Shown here piece after piece: positions 26,196 through 35,945 of a DNA stretch of 64,000 nucleotides. The position numbers were made by a program, and so were the translations under genes. The stretch's first letter is position 1; every line of letters begins with the position of its first letter. Under the pieces are notes generated by a model. That model was not told the origin of the DNA, ran no database searches, and worked only from the letters and a program-made list of their open reading frames with translations. Source of the stretch: Clostridiaceae bacterium (GTDB taxonomy: Bacteria; Bacillota; Clostridia; Oscillospirales; Acutalibacteraceae); NCBI GenBank assembly GCA_016280595.1, contig JAEEHB010000044.1, forward strand, positions 1-64,000, read 5' to 3'.

Positions 26196-26636
26196 TCAGC
26201 CAGCGCTCACGGTGCCGTCTTGTGATACTTTGATTGTCATTCCGTCCTTCACATAGTCAAGGAATTCCTGCCCGAGACAGTCAACGGTAACTATGGGTGA
26301 ATCGGTCCATACGGCGGCAAGCACTGCGCCTGCGGCTGCAAGGGAATCGATATGCTCCGAGAAAAGCAGACACTTGGGCGCTTTGCCGAGGTCGGCGGCG
26401 CAGTAGAGCACCATACCGCCCGTGGTGGAGCCTATGGTCTGAGGCAGGCAGATTGCTTTGCCGAGCATTGATTTCTTATATAAATCGGGGTTGTTCTGGT
26501 CGCCGCATTTCACTTCTTTATCGCCGAACTGAAGGGCGTTCTGGAAGGAGGCAAGCGTGTTGAGTCCGCCGTGTGATACAAGGGCTTCTGCCGTGCATTC
26601 GCCCGCAACAACGGGGCGTCCTTTGAATTCTCTCAT
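26196..26636 (-). CDS. aconitase X swivel-domain subunit (DUF126)
   Basis: A 146-residue small subunit of a two-chain aconitase X. The DUF126 hallmark is the stretch LPQTIGSTTGGMVLY with GKAICLP before it. It forms the swivel domain over the [Fe-S] active site of the large subunit, whose stop is 1 base upstream of this start. Known members are cis-3-hydroxy-L-proline dehydratase (bacteria) and mevalonate-5-phosphate dehydratase (archaea). The substrate here cannot be read from sequence alone. Confidence 0.88.
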   Translation of the reverse strand: MREFKGRPVVAGECTAEALVSHGGLNTLASFQNALQFGDKEVKCGDQNNPDLYKKSMLGKAICLPQTIGSTTGGMVLYCAADLGKAPKCLLFSEHIDSLAAAGAVLAAVWTDSPIVTVDCLGQEFLDYVKDGMTIKVSQDGTVSAG

Positions 26637-26637
26637 C

Positions 26638-27912
26638 TTATTTTACCTCCTTTGTGATTATATCCAGAATCTCATCGCTTCTGTAATAACGCGAGGTAGT
26701 GTAAGTTCTGAGTTTGTTGGAGTTGGTTATAACCGCCTTTTTCTTGCACAGGGGGTTGTTCATATACATAAGCGGGCAGATGTAACTGAGAATTACGCCT
26801 GCGTCCTTGAGTTTTTTCGCATAGGGAGTTTTGTTGAACTCTTCGCAAACTGCGGGGGCGGCGGTGAAGACGGTGGGCACGGAAACCTTTGTTCTGCCGT
26901 TCTTTTTGAGAGCCTCTGTCACATTGTCGGTCCACTCTTTGAGCTGTGCCATTGAAAGATGCGGACAGCCGACGAAGCAGAGTTTGGGAGAAGCGTTAAT
27001 ATCTTTCCACATAATCGGGTAGTTATCCTGAACTCTCTGAAGTTCGTCATCGTCAATCACATAGACTTTTGCTCCCTCGGCAACAAGGCTTTCGCCGAGT
27101 TCTTTAGCTTCGGGAGTGAGACCGTCAATGTGATAAAGGCCGACCGCGCCGTTTGATGCCGTAGCTGCGCCGAAGTCCTTGAGATACGCTTTCACATCAT
27201 CGGTAAGTTCAGTGCCGAGCCATTCGCCCATACCTTTGATATAAGGCACATCCTCCATAACCTTCATACCGATTGCGGAGCCGAGAATCTGCGCTTCGGG
27301 TTTCTTTGTGGTTTTTACTTCAATAATCCAGGTCGCTTTTCTGCCCTCGTCGGTAAGCAGACCGAAGTAAGGCACGAAACCTGCGATTGAGCCGAAAAGT
27401 TCAATGATGCCGCTGTTTCTGTTGCAGCGCGCGCCGAGCACGGAGTTTGCGTAAACAACAGCCGAAGACTCCGCCCAGGAGAGGTAATCGCCCTTCTTCG
27501 GAATATTGCCTACCTCGTCCATATAGCAGGTGCAGGTGTAGGAATCGCTGTCAATCAGGCCGAGTTTTGCAAGCTGGCTGTCGTAACTGTCCTGCATAGA
27601 ATACATAAACTTGTTGAAGACCAGTTTTTCAAGGAAATTCGCGGGAACATTGGGGTCGATGGGTTTCGGGTCAACCGAAAACTTCTGCTTTGAAAATGCG
27701 CCGCCCTCGATAAGCTGATCCATAAGGTTATAGACGGGTTTCATAACCTTGAGGCCGAAACTTGTAACGAGGTGACCCTTTGTGCTCGTGACGGGCACCA
27801 TTTTCTCCGCGCCGAATGCATCTCCGTATAGCACAAGAGTCTGCATTACCTTTGCCATTGTTTCGCCTTTGGAGCCGCCGAGTATATCCTGCTGCTCCTG
27901 AGTGAGAGTCAT
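26638..27912 (-). CDS. aconitase X catalytic subunit (DUF521)
   Basis: A 424-residue catalytic subunit of aconitase X, a hydro-lyase with an iron-sulphur centre. The N-terminus LTQEQQDILGGSKGE, the CTCYMDEVGNIP region and the C-terminal CPLMYMNNPLCKK contribute the expected cysteines. Start choice is open: ATG 27912 matches the family N-terminus, but AAAGGA lies too far upstream and would better serve TTG 27924 or GTG 27933. It is followed immediately by the small subunit and preceded by trkH at about 40 bases, so it is part of the phosphoesterase-MFS-trk operon. Confidence 0.87.
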   Translation of the reverse strand: MTLTQEQQDILGGSKGETMAKVMQTLVLYGDAFGAEKMVPVTSTKGHLVTSFGLKVMKPVYNLMDQLIEGGAFSKQKFSVDPKPIDPNVPANFLEKLVFNKFMYSMQDSYDSQLAKLGLIDSDSYTCTCYMDEVGNIPKKGDYLSWAESSAVVYANSVLGARCNRNSGIIELFGSIAGFVPYFGLLTDEGRKATWIIEVKTTKKPEAQILGSAIGMKVMEDVPYIKGMGEWLGTELTDDVKAYLKDFGAATASNGAVGLYHIDGLTPEAKELGESLVAEGAKVYVIDDDELQRVQDNYPIMWKDINASPKLCFVGCPHLSMAQLKEWTDNVTEALKKNGRTKVSVPTVFTAAPAVCEEFNKTPYAKKLKDAGVILSYICPLMYMNNPLCKKKAVITNSNKLRTYTTSRYYRSDEILDIITKEVK

Positions 27913-27951
27913 TTTGTAATCCAAGCAGAACACATCCTTTCAGATTTATTG

Positions 27952-29406
27952 TTAAGCGTACTTACGCGGGATTATGTATTTGGAGAAAATCATAAACATC
28001 GGTATGAGTTCAAGCCTGCCCGCGAGCATATCGAAAGTGAGCACGAGTTTGGACAGGTCCGAAAGCGCGGCGAAATTGCCGTAAGGCCCTATTTCGCTGA
28101 AGGCGGGACCGACGTTGTTGATACAGGTAATAACTGAGGTCATAGAAGTTATCATATCGTGGCCGTCAATAGCGATTATAAACACGGATATGAATATCAC
28201 GATAACATAGATAACGAGGAAATTGACAACGCCCGTTACAAGGTCCTCTTCAACCGGTTTGCCGTCCATCTTTACGCCTTCAATTCTGCCTGGATTGAAC
28301 GCCTTTTTGATGGCTCTTTTTGCGCTTTTAACGAGGATGGCGACTCTTGAAATCTTGAGGCCGCCGCCCGTGGAGCCCGCGCAGGCACCCAGGAACATAA
28401 GCAGCAAAAGGATAATCCTCGCGAGCGTAGGCCAGGAATCGAAGTCCGTGGTGGTGAAACCGGTGGTTGAAATAATTGACGAAACCTGGAAAAACGCAAG
28501 GCGCAGCGAATGGCCGAAATGATGGCGCGTAACGGTAAGTTCGAGAGTGATGATGAGGGTTGCGGCAAAAATCGTGCCGAGATACCAGCGAAGTTCCTCA
28601 TCCTTAATCGCGTGGCGTATATGCCCCTTGAGGCTGATATAATAAAGGTTGAAGTTTACGCCGTAAAGCACCATAAAGACTGCAATCACAACCTCGCAGT
28701 AAGGGTTGTGATAGCCTTCAATGCTGTTGTTGAGCACGCTGAAGCCGCCCGTGCCCGCAGTGGCAAACGCGGTGCATATACTGTCAAACAGAGGCATCTT
28801 GCCGGCAAAGAGTAAGATGATGAGCACTAGAGTCATGCCGATATAAATGGCATAAAGTATTCTCGCGGATGCCCTCAGGCGCGAAACGAGTTTGCCGACG
28901 CTCGGGCCGGGCACTTCGGCTCTCATTATGTGCATTGCCGAGCCTTCCGTTTTGGGCAGGATGGCAATTGCGAAAACGAGGATTCCCATACCGCCTATGA
29001 AGTGTGTGAAACTTCTCCAGAAGAGAATACTTTTGGGAAGCGGCTCAATAGCGGTGAGTATGGTTGAGCCGGTGGTTGTAAAGCCCGAAACGGTTTCGAA
29101 AAACGCGTTTATGTAATTGGGCACCGCTCCGCTGATAACAAACGGAAGCGCTCCGAAAGCGGACATAAACAGCCAGGTAAGAGCAACAAGCATATAGCCG
29201 TCTCTCGCGTAAATACTTTCTTTCTCCGGCTTTTTTATTTTCATCAGTCCGCCTGCCGCGCCGAGCAGCGCCATAGTTATGAGAAACGAGAGCGCCGTTC
29301 TGAAGCCTTCCCTGAACACGACCGATACCATGACGGGCAGTACAAGGAGCACCGCTTCAAGCAGCAGAATCGAACCGAGCACATTGTATATTTTTCTGTA
29401 ATTCAA
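27952..29406 (-). CDS. trkH: Trk-type potassium uptake membrane subunit TrkH
   Basis: A 484-residue K+ channel-like transporter with four repeats of the M1-P-M2 fold. Selectivity-filter segments with the expected glycines can be seen (TTTGSTI, GTGGFS, TTTGFTT, NNVGPA), each in a pore loop. It takes up K+ in complex with the TrkA ring encoded 30 bases upstream. The start is TTG at 29406 behind AGGTGATC. The window holds a second, Ktr-type system at 39574-41631. Confidence 0.92.
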   Translation of the reverse strand: MNYRKIYNVLGSILLLEAVLLVLPVMVSVVFREGFRTALSFLITMALLGAAGGLMKIKKPEKESIYARDGYMLVALTWLFMSAFGALPFVISGAVPNYINAFFETVSGFTTTGSTILTAIEPLPKSILFWRSFTHFIGGMGILVFAIAILPKTEGSAMHIMRAEVPGPSVGKLVSRLRASARILYAIYIGMTLVLIILLFAGKMPLFDSICTAFATAGTGGFSVLNNSIEGYHNPYCEVVIAVFMVLYGVNFNLYYISLKGHIRHAIKDEELRWYLGTIFAATLIITLELTVTRHHFGHSLRLAFFQVSSIISTTGFTTTDFDSWPTLARIILLLLMFLGACAGSTGGGLKISRVAILVKSAKRAIKKAFNPGRIEGVKMDGKPVEEDLVTGVVNFLVIYVIVIFISVFIIAIDGHDMITSMTSVITCINNVGPAFSEIGPYGNFAALSDLSKLVLTFDMLAGRLELIPMFMIFSKYIIPRKYA

Positions 29407-29436
29407 ATCAGATCACCTGTTACCGGTCTGAAATTA

Positions 29437-30792
29437 TCAGACGAAAATATCGTTGAGGCTTGTCAGAGTTCTGTCCGCAGTGACGGCTATAACGCTGTCA
29501 TTGGGCATTATGAAATCATCGCCGTCGGGGAATATAATCTTGCTTTTTCTGATAATCGCGACTATGAGCAGATTGGAATGAATCTTAAGCGATTTGAAGG
29601 GGATGTTTTCATATTTGAACCCTGCGGGAACGGAGAATTCCGCCGCTTCAACCTTTCCGCCGACAAGGCGGTAAAGAGCGTTAATCTGCGACTGGTCTTC
29701 GGAATTCTGCAGAGCCCTGACATATCTTGTAACAAGGGATGAAGCAACAAGCTGAGGCGAGATGACCGTTTCAAGTCCGATATCCGTGATGATGGAGTAG
29801 GAATGCCTGTCAACCTTCGTGATAACCTTTTTCACGTTTTTGGAATAGGCGTACATTGAAACGATGATGTTTTCCTCATCAATGCCCGTAAGGGCTACGA
29901 GGGCATCCTGGTTTTCAAGGTTCTGCTCGTCAAGCACATCCTGATCGGTGCCGTCGCCGTGAATAACGGTGACATCGTCAAGTGTTTCGGAAAGAACCCT
30001 GCACCTTGCCTCGTTTGATTCAATCAGTTTTATGTTTCTGCCGGTCTGTGAAAGAAGGCGTGAAAGGTAAAGCCCTATTCTGCCTCCGCCGACAATCATA
30101 ACGTCGTTGATTTTGTTTTTGTAAACTCCGATTGCTCTCATGAAAGCGGTCAGCTCGGAGCGCGTGCCGGTGATGCTGATGGAATCATTTGCCTGAATTT
30201 CCGTATCACCGGAGGGGATTATTATTTCTCCGCTTCTCTGGATAGCGCAGATGAGCACCTTCTGCTTGAATTTCTTTCTGATATCAACTATGGCGGTGCT
30301 GCACAGAGGGTTATCCTCGTGAACGACTATCCTCGCTATTTCAACCTTGCCGCCGGCAAAGGAGTCAACATTTGCCGCCGACGGGAAACGGATAATTCTC
30401 GATATTTCGTTGGCAACCTCATACTCGGGGTTGACTACAAGGCTGATGCCTATTTTCTCACGCAGGAAATCTATCTGGTTGTAATAATCCGGGTTTCTCA
30501 CTCTGGCAACGGTATGCTCCGTGCCGAGCTGTTTCGCGAACATACAGCAGAGAATATTCATCTCATCTGATGAAGTGCTCGCGATAATGAGGTTGGCTTT
30601 TTTTGCGCCCGCCTCTTCAAGCACTTCAACGCTTACGCAGTTGCCGCAGATACCCATAACATCGTATGTGTCAACCACGGATGTAACCTTGGCGCTGTTA
30701 AGGTCAACCGCCACCACATCGTGGCCTTCCTTTGCAAGCTGGGCAGTGAGCGTAACGCCGAGTTTACCCTGCCCCACAACGATTATATTCAT
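29437..30792 (-). CDS. trkA: Trk system potassium uptake regulatory protein TrkA
   Basis: A 451-residue cytoplasmic gating subunit with two RCK units. Each has a Rossmann loop (GQGKLG near residue 7; GGGRIG near 227) and a trailing RCK_C domain, the last ending in NDSVIAVTADR. It binds NAD(H)/ATP-type nucleotides and opens TrkH. AAAGGA is before the ATG. It lies between the MFS gene (21-base gap) and trkH. Confidence 0.93.
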   Translation of the reverse strand: MNIIVVGQGKLGVTLTAQLAKEGHDVVAVDLNSAKVTSVVDTYDVMGICGNCVSVEVLEEAGAKKANLIIASTSSDEMNILCCMFAKQLGTEHTVARVRNPDYYNQIDFLREKIGISLVVNPEYEVANEISRIIRFPSAANVDSFAGGKVEIARIVVHEDNPLCSTAIVDIRKKFKQKVLICAIQRSGEIIIPSGDTEIQANDSISITGTRSELTAFMRAIGVYKNKINDVMIVGGGRIGLYLSRLLSQTGRNIKLIESNEARCRVLSETLDDVTVIHGDGTDQDVLDEQNLENQDALVALTGIDEENIIVSMYAYSKNVKKVITKVDRHSYSIITDIGLETVISPQLVASSLVTRYVRALQNSEDQSQINALYRLVGGKVEAAEFSVPAGFKYENIPFKSLKIHSNLLIVAIIRKSKIIFPDGDDFIMPNDSVIAVTADRTLTSLNDIFV

Positions 30793-30813
30793 CGAACGGT
30801 TTTCCTTTCGCTG

Positions 30814-32181
30814 TTATTCTTCCGTTTTGTCAGCCTGTTCAAGGGCTTTTCTTTCGCTCTCAACTCTTTTCCATTCGCCTATGAGCGGAATAAGAGGAAC
30901 AAACACAAGAAGCGCAACAATCGCCGCGCCGAGGAAGATGTGCGGAGGCGGCACGTTGACCGTCTCGGCATAATCGTTGATATAAGTCTTGACGGCAAAA
31001 CTTTCGGTGATTCTCGAGCCGATTGCGGGGCCGATAATCATCGGGAACATAACGCAGAATATCATTCTCACGCCCTGCAGAGCGCCCGCTTTATCTTCGG
31101 GAGTAAAGTCACGCACTGCCGCCGAGAGCATAATCATCATAAGGCCGTAGCCGGCAAGGAATACGACCGCAAAGATTGCGAATGTGGCAAGGTTGCGGGC
31201 AAAGTAAACCGCTATAAGACCGACAACGAGGAAAAGGACTGAAGGCACAGAGAATTTCGCCTTGCCGTGCTTATCCATCATAGCGCCCATAATAACCGCG
31301 CCCGCAATAACTCCGCCGATAATCAGCACAGCCGCAATCGCGAGGCCGGGAGTAATCTGCAGATTGCCGAAATCAAGACCTATCTGATGCTGAACATAGA
31401 TGAAAAGATAGGGGAAGAAAACCTGCACCGCAACGCTGTAAATGCAAAGGCAGGCGAGCGAGAGGTAAAGGCCTCTGTTGCTCTTTATGACAGACGGGCG
31501 GAATCCGTAAATAAGGTCTGCCCAGAAGTTGGTTTCCTTCTTTTCGCCGGAGCGGGAATCTTTTACTGTGAAAAGGCCTATGATACCGCAGACCGACACG
31601 AGGATGCCGAGCCCTATGAAGCAGGCAGGGTATCCGAATGAACTTGCGCACACGCCGAAAGCGACGGTGACTATCACCATGGCGAGCACGGGCAGGGTCG
31701 CGAGCACGCCCTCTGTCCTCGCTCTGTTTTTCTCGGAGGTGATATCGGTAATCCAGGCGTTGAAAGCGGCGTCGTTACTTGTGGAGCCCATAAAGGTCAT
31801 AACGCAGTCCATAATTATTACTATGGAAACCGTGGCCGCGAGAGCCTGCGCCGCTTCAATGTGAAGGATTTTTCCTACATTTTCTCTTGAAATGAGGGCA
31901 AACGCCATAACGGTGATACCCCATAAAATATATCCGCCGCAAAGGAAAACTTTTCTTCTGTTGAGTTTGTCACTGAGTGTACCCATAAGCAGCGTAGCGA
32001 TAACGGCAACAACGGAAGATGCCGCAACCATGTGGGAAATGTCCTTTGAGGTGCCGCCTATCTGGTTGAAAAGGAAGGTGTTGAAGTAGTTGTTTTCAAC
32101 CGCCCAGGCCACCTGGCCCATAAAGCCGAAAAGAACCACATTGAACATCAGCCTTCCGCCGAGTTTATCACTTTTTCCCAT
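30814..32181 (-). CDS. MFS transporter
   Basis: A 455-residue carrier with twelve predicted helices. The inter-helix motif between TM2 and TM3 (GTLSDKLNRRKV) and its second-half copy (MGAMMDKHGKAKF) are clear. N-terminal text (VAWAVENNYFNTF) resembles the SLC45/sugar-carrier branch, so a sugar or glycoside is a reasonable but unproven substrate. The ATG at 32181 fits GCAGGAGG; an upstream in-frame start does not. It begins 4 bases after the phosphoesterase stop. Confidence 0.85.
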   Translation of the reverse strand: MGKSDKLGGRLMFNVVLFGFMGQVAWAVENNYFNTFLFNQIGGTSKDISHMVAASSVVAVIATLLMGTLSDKLNRRKVFLCGGYILWGITVMAFALISRENVGKILHIEAAQALAATVSIVIIMDCVMTFMGSTSNDAAFNAWITDITSEKNRARTEGVLATLPVLAMVIVTVAFGVCASSFGYPACFIGLGILVSVCGIIGLFTVKDSRSGEKKETNFWADLIYGFRPSVIKSNRGLYLSLACLCIYSVAVQVFFPYLFIYVQHQIGLDFGNLQITPGLAIAAVLIIGGVIAGAVIMGAMMDKHGKAKFSVPSVLFLVVGLIAVYFARNLATFAIFAVVFLAGYGLMMIMLSAAVRDFTPEDKAGALQGVRMIFCVMFPMIIGPAIGSRITESFAVKTYINDYAETVNVPPPHIFLGAAIVALLVFVPLIPLIGEWKRVESERKALEQADKTEE

Positions 32182-32185
32182 CAGA

Positions 32186-33301
32186 TTAACCTCCTGCAAA
32201 AATGTGATGAATTATTACAGCCGCAGCCGCAATCACGGCCGCCGCGCCTGCAACGCGGGCGCAGAAATGAAGAGCCATACTCTGCCTGTCGTTTATAGTC
32301 CTGAAAACGGGGCCGAGACTTTCGCTCTTTAAACCGAATTCCTTGAAGTGCTTGAGCACCTGCCTGAATGTGCCGGGCGAATCTTCACTCAGTTCAACAT
32401 ATCTCACACAGGAGCGGCAACCGTCGGTATAAGCCCTGAAGCCCGCCGTCTTATGCTGAGCAAGGAAGATGCCGTCAACATATCCCGAAAAATCATTGAG
32501 GTGGTCGTGCCCGAAAAACGCGGCTTTTACTCCCCCTGTCTTTTTCCAGCTTTCAAACTGACCGTTGTTTACATCCGGCGAGCAGGGGCCTTCGCCCACA
32601 TAACCCTCGGTGCCTTTCGCTCCGACATATCTTATGCCAGAGAGTGTATTATGCCCCTTGACGCTTACGGGGTATTCCCATATTTTCGCCTTTCTGAGAA
32701 GTCTGTATTCCTCGGGCACGGGCGTATGCTGGAAAATGTAGGAGGGAAGCACTTTTCCCGCCTTTTCATTAAGTGAATTATATGTGTTTTCAAACCACTC
32801 TATCTGGTCGGTGTGAACGAAATCATATTTTGAAACGGATTGGTCCTCGTGAAGGTTGTTGGAATCAAGAAACCAGAGTACAGCCTCGGGCTCACTGCCG
32901 TCACGCGAGTAAAGCACTTCGTAATAATCCGCCTTACCCTCGACTCCGTCGCTTCTCATATTTACAAGCGGCAGGCTTTCGTAAGCGGCGATTACCGCTT
33001 CGTCAACCCCTGCGTCGTGCTCGTGGTTGCCCATAATCGCATAGACGGGGATGCCTCTTGACACGGCGGGAGCGCAAAGGTCTGCAAGCCCCTGCCTGAA
33101 AGCCTCCGGGTCCTCAGCGCAAAGGCCGGTGCCGAAGTTGTCGCCGAGCAACACACATATATCGGGTCTGAATTCATCGAGCGCGGCATTCATAAGTTTC
33201 TGCATATCGCTGAATTTCGGGTTGGTTTTATAGTCGCGTTTCTCATGCAGGTCCCCGAAAAGGAGCATACCGAATTTTCCGTTTTCGTTGAATCTGAGCA
33301 T
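32186..33301 (-). CDS. calcineurin-like metallophosphoesterase with C-terminal membrane anchor
   Basis: A 371-residue phosphoesterase. Metal-site motifs appear in order: DLH (17-19), GDN, GNHEH, FQH and GHDH, all canonical. No signal peptide is present, but a hydrophobic helix ends the chain (about 340-362), so the catalytic domain probably faces the cytoplasm at the membrane. The ATG at 33301 follows GGGAGGTGA. It heads the operon leading to the MFS, trk and aconitase X genes. A paralogue with the same layout lies at 47009-48121. Confidence 0.83.
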   Translation of the reverse strand: MLRFNENGKFGMLLFGDLHEKRDYKTNPKFSDMQKLMNAALDEFRPDICVLLGDNFGTGLCAEDPEAFRQGLADLCAPAVSRGIPVYAIMGNHEHDAGVDEAVIAAYESLPLVNMRSDGVEGKADYYEVLYSRDGSEPEAVLWFLDSNNLHEDQSVSKYDFVHTDQIEWFENTYNSLNEKAGKVLPSYIFQHTPVPEEYRLLRKAKIWEYPVSVKGHNTLSGIRYVGAKGTEGYVGEGPCSPDVNNGQFESWKKTGGVKAAFFGHDHLNDFSGYVDGIFLAQHKTAGFRAYTDGCRSCVRYVELSEDSPGTFRQVLKHFKEFGLKSESLGPVFRTINDRQSMALHFCARVAGAAAVIAAAAVIIHHIFAGG

Positions 33302-33337
33302 CCGTTCACCTCCCGCAGACAACAATCTTTCTATTGT

Positions 33338-33365
33338 ATTATATCATACGCGCGCATAATTGCAA
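33338..33365 (-). promoter_or_regulatory. promoter of the phosphoesterase-MFS-trk-acnX operon
   Basis: On the minus strand TTGCAA (33365-33360), a 16-base spacer with an extended TGA, and TATAAT (33343-33338). It is about 37 bases from the phosphoesterase start and divergent from the GH30 promoter. Confidence 0.65.
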
Positions 33366-33388
33366 TATAAATATATTTTTATTGCTTC

Positions 33389-33417
33389 TTGTAAAGTGAG
33401 GGTGTGTATGGTAAGAT
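33389..33417 (+). promoter_or_regulatory. probable promoter of the GH30 operon
   Basis: TTGTAA (33389-33394), 17 bases, then TAAGAT (33412-33417), about 50 bases ahead of the glycosidase start. The match is moderate. Confidence 0.45.
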
Positions 33418-33466
33418 AACATTGAGCGGGCAGTTTTTTATTATGCCCGCAGAAGGAATTGTTGAT

Positions 33467-34876
33467 ATGTTAAAATTTATCTGCATAATTCTCTCATTTT
33501 TTCAAGTGGGGCTATTCAATCTCGTATCCCTGGGCAAAACTCAGACAATCGGGGTGAACAGGTATATGGAATATCAGACATCCGAAGGTTTCGGCACCTC
33601 CTCCGCCTGGTGGAGTCAGACAATCAAAGATGAAGAAACGGCGCGTGAAATTGCCCGCCTGCTCTACGATAAGGAAACAGGACTCGGGCTTAATATCTAC
33701 CGCTACAACATAGGCGGCGGAGAGGCGGACAACCCCGACTGCCGTATATGGGATGTAACAAGGCGCACCGAAAGTTTCCTTTACCTTGACGAAAGCGACG
33801 GGCAGTGGAAATACGATTTCACCCGTGACGCAAACGCCGTGAGGATGATGAAACTCGCGGTTGAATACGGTGCGGACGAAGTGGTGCTTTTCTGCAACTC
33901 TCCCCACTATTCAATGACTGCGAGCGGCCACGCGTCCGGCGGGCTCGAAAAGCAGGTGAATAATCTGCCTGAAGAAAACTACCAAGCGTTTGTGGATTAT
34001 GTGCTTACGATTGCCGACCATTTCGTTGAGGAGGGAATCCCGGTAAAATACATCTCCCCCATCAACGAGCCGCAGTGGGACTGGGGCGGAGAATGGGTAG
34101 GGCAGGAAGGCTGTCACTACGATGTTGACGAGTGCATAAAACTGCTTGAACTCTTTGCCGTGACCATGCAGGAAAGAAACTGCCCTTACGGCCTGAGCGG
34201 ACCCGAAAGCGGGCAGCTGACATGGGAACACTACGAGTATGTCGATAAATTCATGCAGAGCGAAATCCTGAGAAACTACTGCGATCACTTCGCCGGTCAC
34301 AGTTACTGGATGGATTATAATTACGACGGCAAAAAAGCCTTCGGCGAAAAGATGAAAAACGAATATCCCGATATGAAATTCGAGATGACGGAATGGTGCG
34401 AACTGCCTCTTGAAATTGACAGCACAACCATTGACAGCGGACTGCGTATGGCAAACATCATCAATCAGGATTTATGCTTTATGGGCGCTTCGTCCTGGTC
34501 GGGCTGGACTGCCGTTAACGGCGACGGCCTTATGGAAATAAAAGACGGGAATCTCGTCATCTACAACCGCTACTACGCATATATGCACTACTCCCGTTTC
34601 ATCGAAAAAGGGATGAAACGCGTTGACGTTATGGACAGCAAAGAATACACCGACATCGCCTCGCTCGCGTATAAGGGTAACGGCAAAACGGTGATAGTGC
34701 TTGTAAACAACGCGCAGGATGACATAAAACTCAATTTCACGGGCGCTTACGGAAAATACGAAGTGTATCAGACCGATGCGTCTCATAACTGTGAAAAGGT
34801 CAAGGAAGGATTATTATTCACGGGAACAACAATTCCCGCAAGAAGCATACAGACAATAACGGTGACAGGAGGATAA
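33467..34876 (+). CDS. glycoside hydrolase family 30 enzyme
   Basis: A 469-residue retaining glycosidase with the (beta/alpha)8 barrel followed by a C-terminal beta domain (about 385-469). The acid/base Glu is E201 in SPINEPQW, and the nucleophile is probably E309 in FEMTEWCE. The WW and GLGLNIYRYNIGGG text near the start is typical of GH30 endo-beta-1,6-galactanase- or xylanase-like members. A hydrophobic N-terminus (about 4-22) acts as signal or anchor, so it works outside the cell. The ATG at 33467 follows AAGGA. A Gfo/Idh dehydrogenase follows after 4 bases, suggesting that the released sugar is oxidised next. Confidence 0.85.
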   Translation: MLKFICIILSFFQVGLFNLVSLGKTQTIGVNRYMEYQTSEGFGTSSAWWSQTIKDEETAREIARLLYDKETGLGLNIYRYNIGGGEADNPDCRIWDVTRRTESFLYLDESDGQWKYDFTRDANAVRMMKLAVEYGADEVVLFCNSPHYSMTASGHASGGLEKQVNNLPEENYQAFVDYVLTIADHFVEEGIPVKYISPINEPQWDWGGEWVGQEGCHYDVDECIKLLELFAVTMQERNCPYGLSGPESGQLTWEHYEYVDKFMQSEILRNYCDHFAGHSYWMDYNYDGKKAFGEKMKNEYPDMKFEMTEWCELPLEIDSTTIDSGLRMANIINQDLCFMGASSWSGWTAVNGDGLMEIKDGNLVIYNRYYAYMHYSRFIEKGMKRVDVMDSKEYTDIASLAYKGNGKTVIVLVNNAQDDIKLNFTGAYGKYEVYQTDASHNCEKVKEGLLFTGTTIPARSIQTITVTGG

Positions 34877-34880
34877 AAAA

Positions 34881-35942
34881 ATGGCGGAAAAATACAGAGT
34901 AGGTTTAATCGGCTGCGGCGGAATAGCAAAAGGCGCGCACATCCCCTCTTACAAACTCGAAAGCAGAGCCGAAATAGTCGCGGTATGCGATATCAAAAAG
35001 GAAAGAGCGGAATTTGTGAGAAAAGCATTTTTCAGAAACGCCGCCGTGTATGAAGACTACAAAGAACTGCTCAAAGACGAGAGCATTGATTATGTTGACA
35101 TCTGCACCCCCAACTATATGCACTCGATTATCGCTGTTGACGCGCTCAACGCGGGCAAGCACGTGCTCTGCGAAAAGCCCGACGCGATAAATGTTGAAGA
35201 GGCTCTCAAAATGAAAGAGGCCGCCGAGAGAAACGGCAAAAAACTGATGGTAATCAGAAACAACCGCTATATGGACACCTCCAAAAAAGTCAAGGAAATG
35301 GCAGACAGCGGTTTCTTCGGTGAGTTTTATGCGGGACGCTGCGGCTGGATAAGACGCAGGGGCATACCCGGCAAAGGCGGCTGGTTTACCACCAAGGCGC
35401 AGTCCGGCGGCGGACCGCTGATTGACCTCGGAGTGCATATGATAGACCTCGCAATCTGGTTTATGGGCAACCCGAAACCCGTTGCGGTTACGGGCAACAC
35501 CTTTTCAAAATTTGCCGATGCCGAAGAAATGGACTCCCCCGAATCAAAATTCGGTGATAAGGTTGAGGGCGGCACATTTGATGTTGAGGACCTTGCGATA
35601 GGCGCAATCAGGTTTGAAAACGGCGCGGTGCTGCAGATTGAGTTTTCCTGGGCATCCAACATAAAGAAGGAAACAAGGTTTGTTGAACTCAGAGGCGACA
35701 AGGGCGGCCTGAGCTGGAACGGCGGCAAAGCGGAAGTTTACTATGAGAAAGACGGCAAACAGAAGAACGAAAAAATCAAGGGCAACCCCGCGAAACTGCC
35801 CCACAGAGTAAACATAGGCCACTTTATAGATGTGCTCGGCGGAGCGAAACCCGTATTCGTGCCAGAGCAGGGAATTGATATGATTAAGATTCTCTGCGCT
35901 ATGTATGAATCTGCCGAAACGGGCAAAGAAGTACTGCTCTGA
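34881..35942 (+). CDS. Gfo/Idh/MocA family oxidoreductase
   Basis: A 353-residue NAD(P)-dependent dehydrogenase: nucleotide loop GCGGIAKGAH (about 10-19), CEKPDA at about 96-101, and catalytic histidine in DLGVHMIDLA (about 180). Basic RRRG and TKA segments follow the Rossmann domain. It is expressed with GH30 (4-base gap) and precedes an RluA-type gene by 3 bases. It is the third Gfo/Idh domain in the window and probably acts on a sugar or sugar-lactone derived from the glycosidase product, which is inference. Confidence 0.87.
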   Translation: MAEKYRVGLIGCGGIAKGAHIPSYKLESRAEIVAVCDIKKERAEFVRKAFFRNAAVYEDYKELLKDESIDYVDICTPNYMHSIIAVDALNAGKHVLCEKPDAINVEEALKMKEAAERNGKKLMVIRNNRYMDTSKKVKEMADSGFFGEFYAGRCGWIRRRGIPGKGGWFTTKAQSGGGPLIDLGVHMIDLAIWFMGNPKPVAVTGNTFSKFADAEEMDSPESKFGDKVEGGTFDVEDLAIGAIRFENGAVLQIEFSWASNIKKETRFVELRGDKGGLSWNGGKAEVYYEKDGKQKNEKIKGNPAKLPHRVNIGHFIDVLGGAKPVFVPEQGIDMIKILCAMYESAETGKEVLL

Positions 35943-35945
35943 TTT

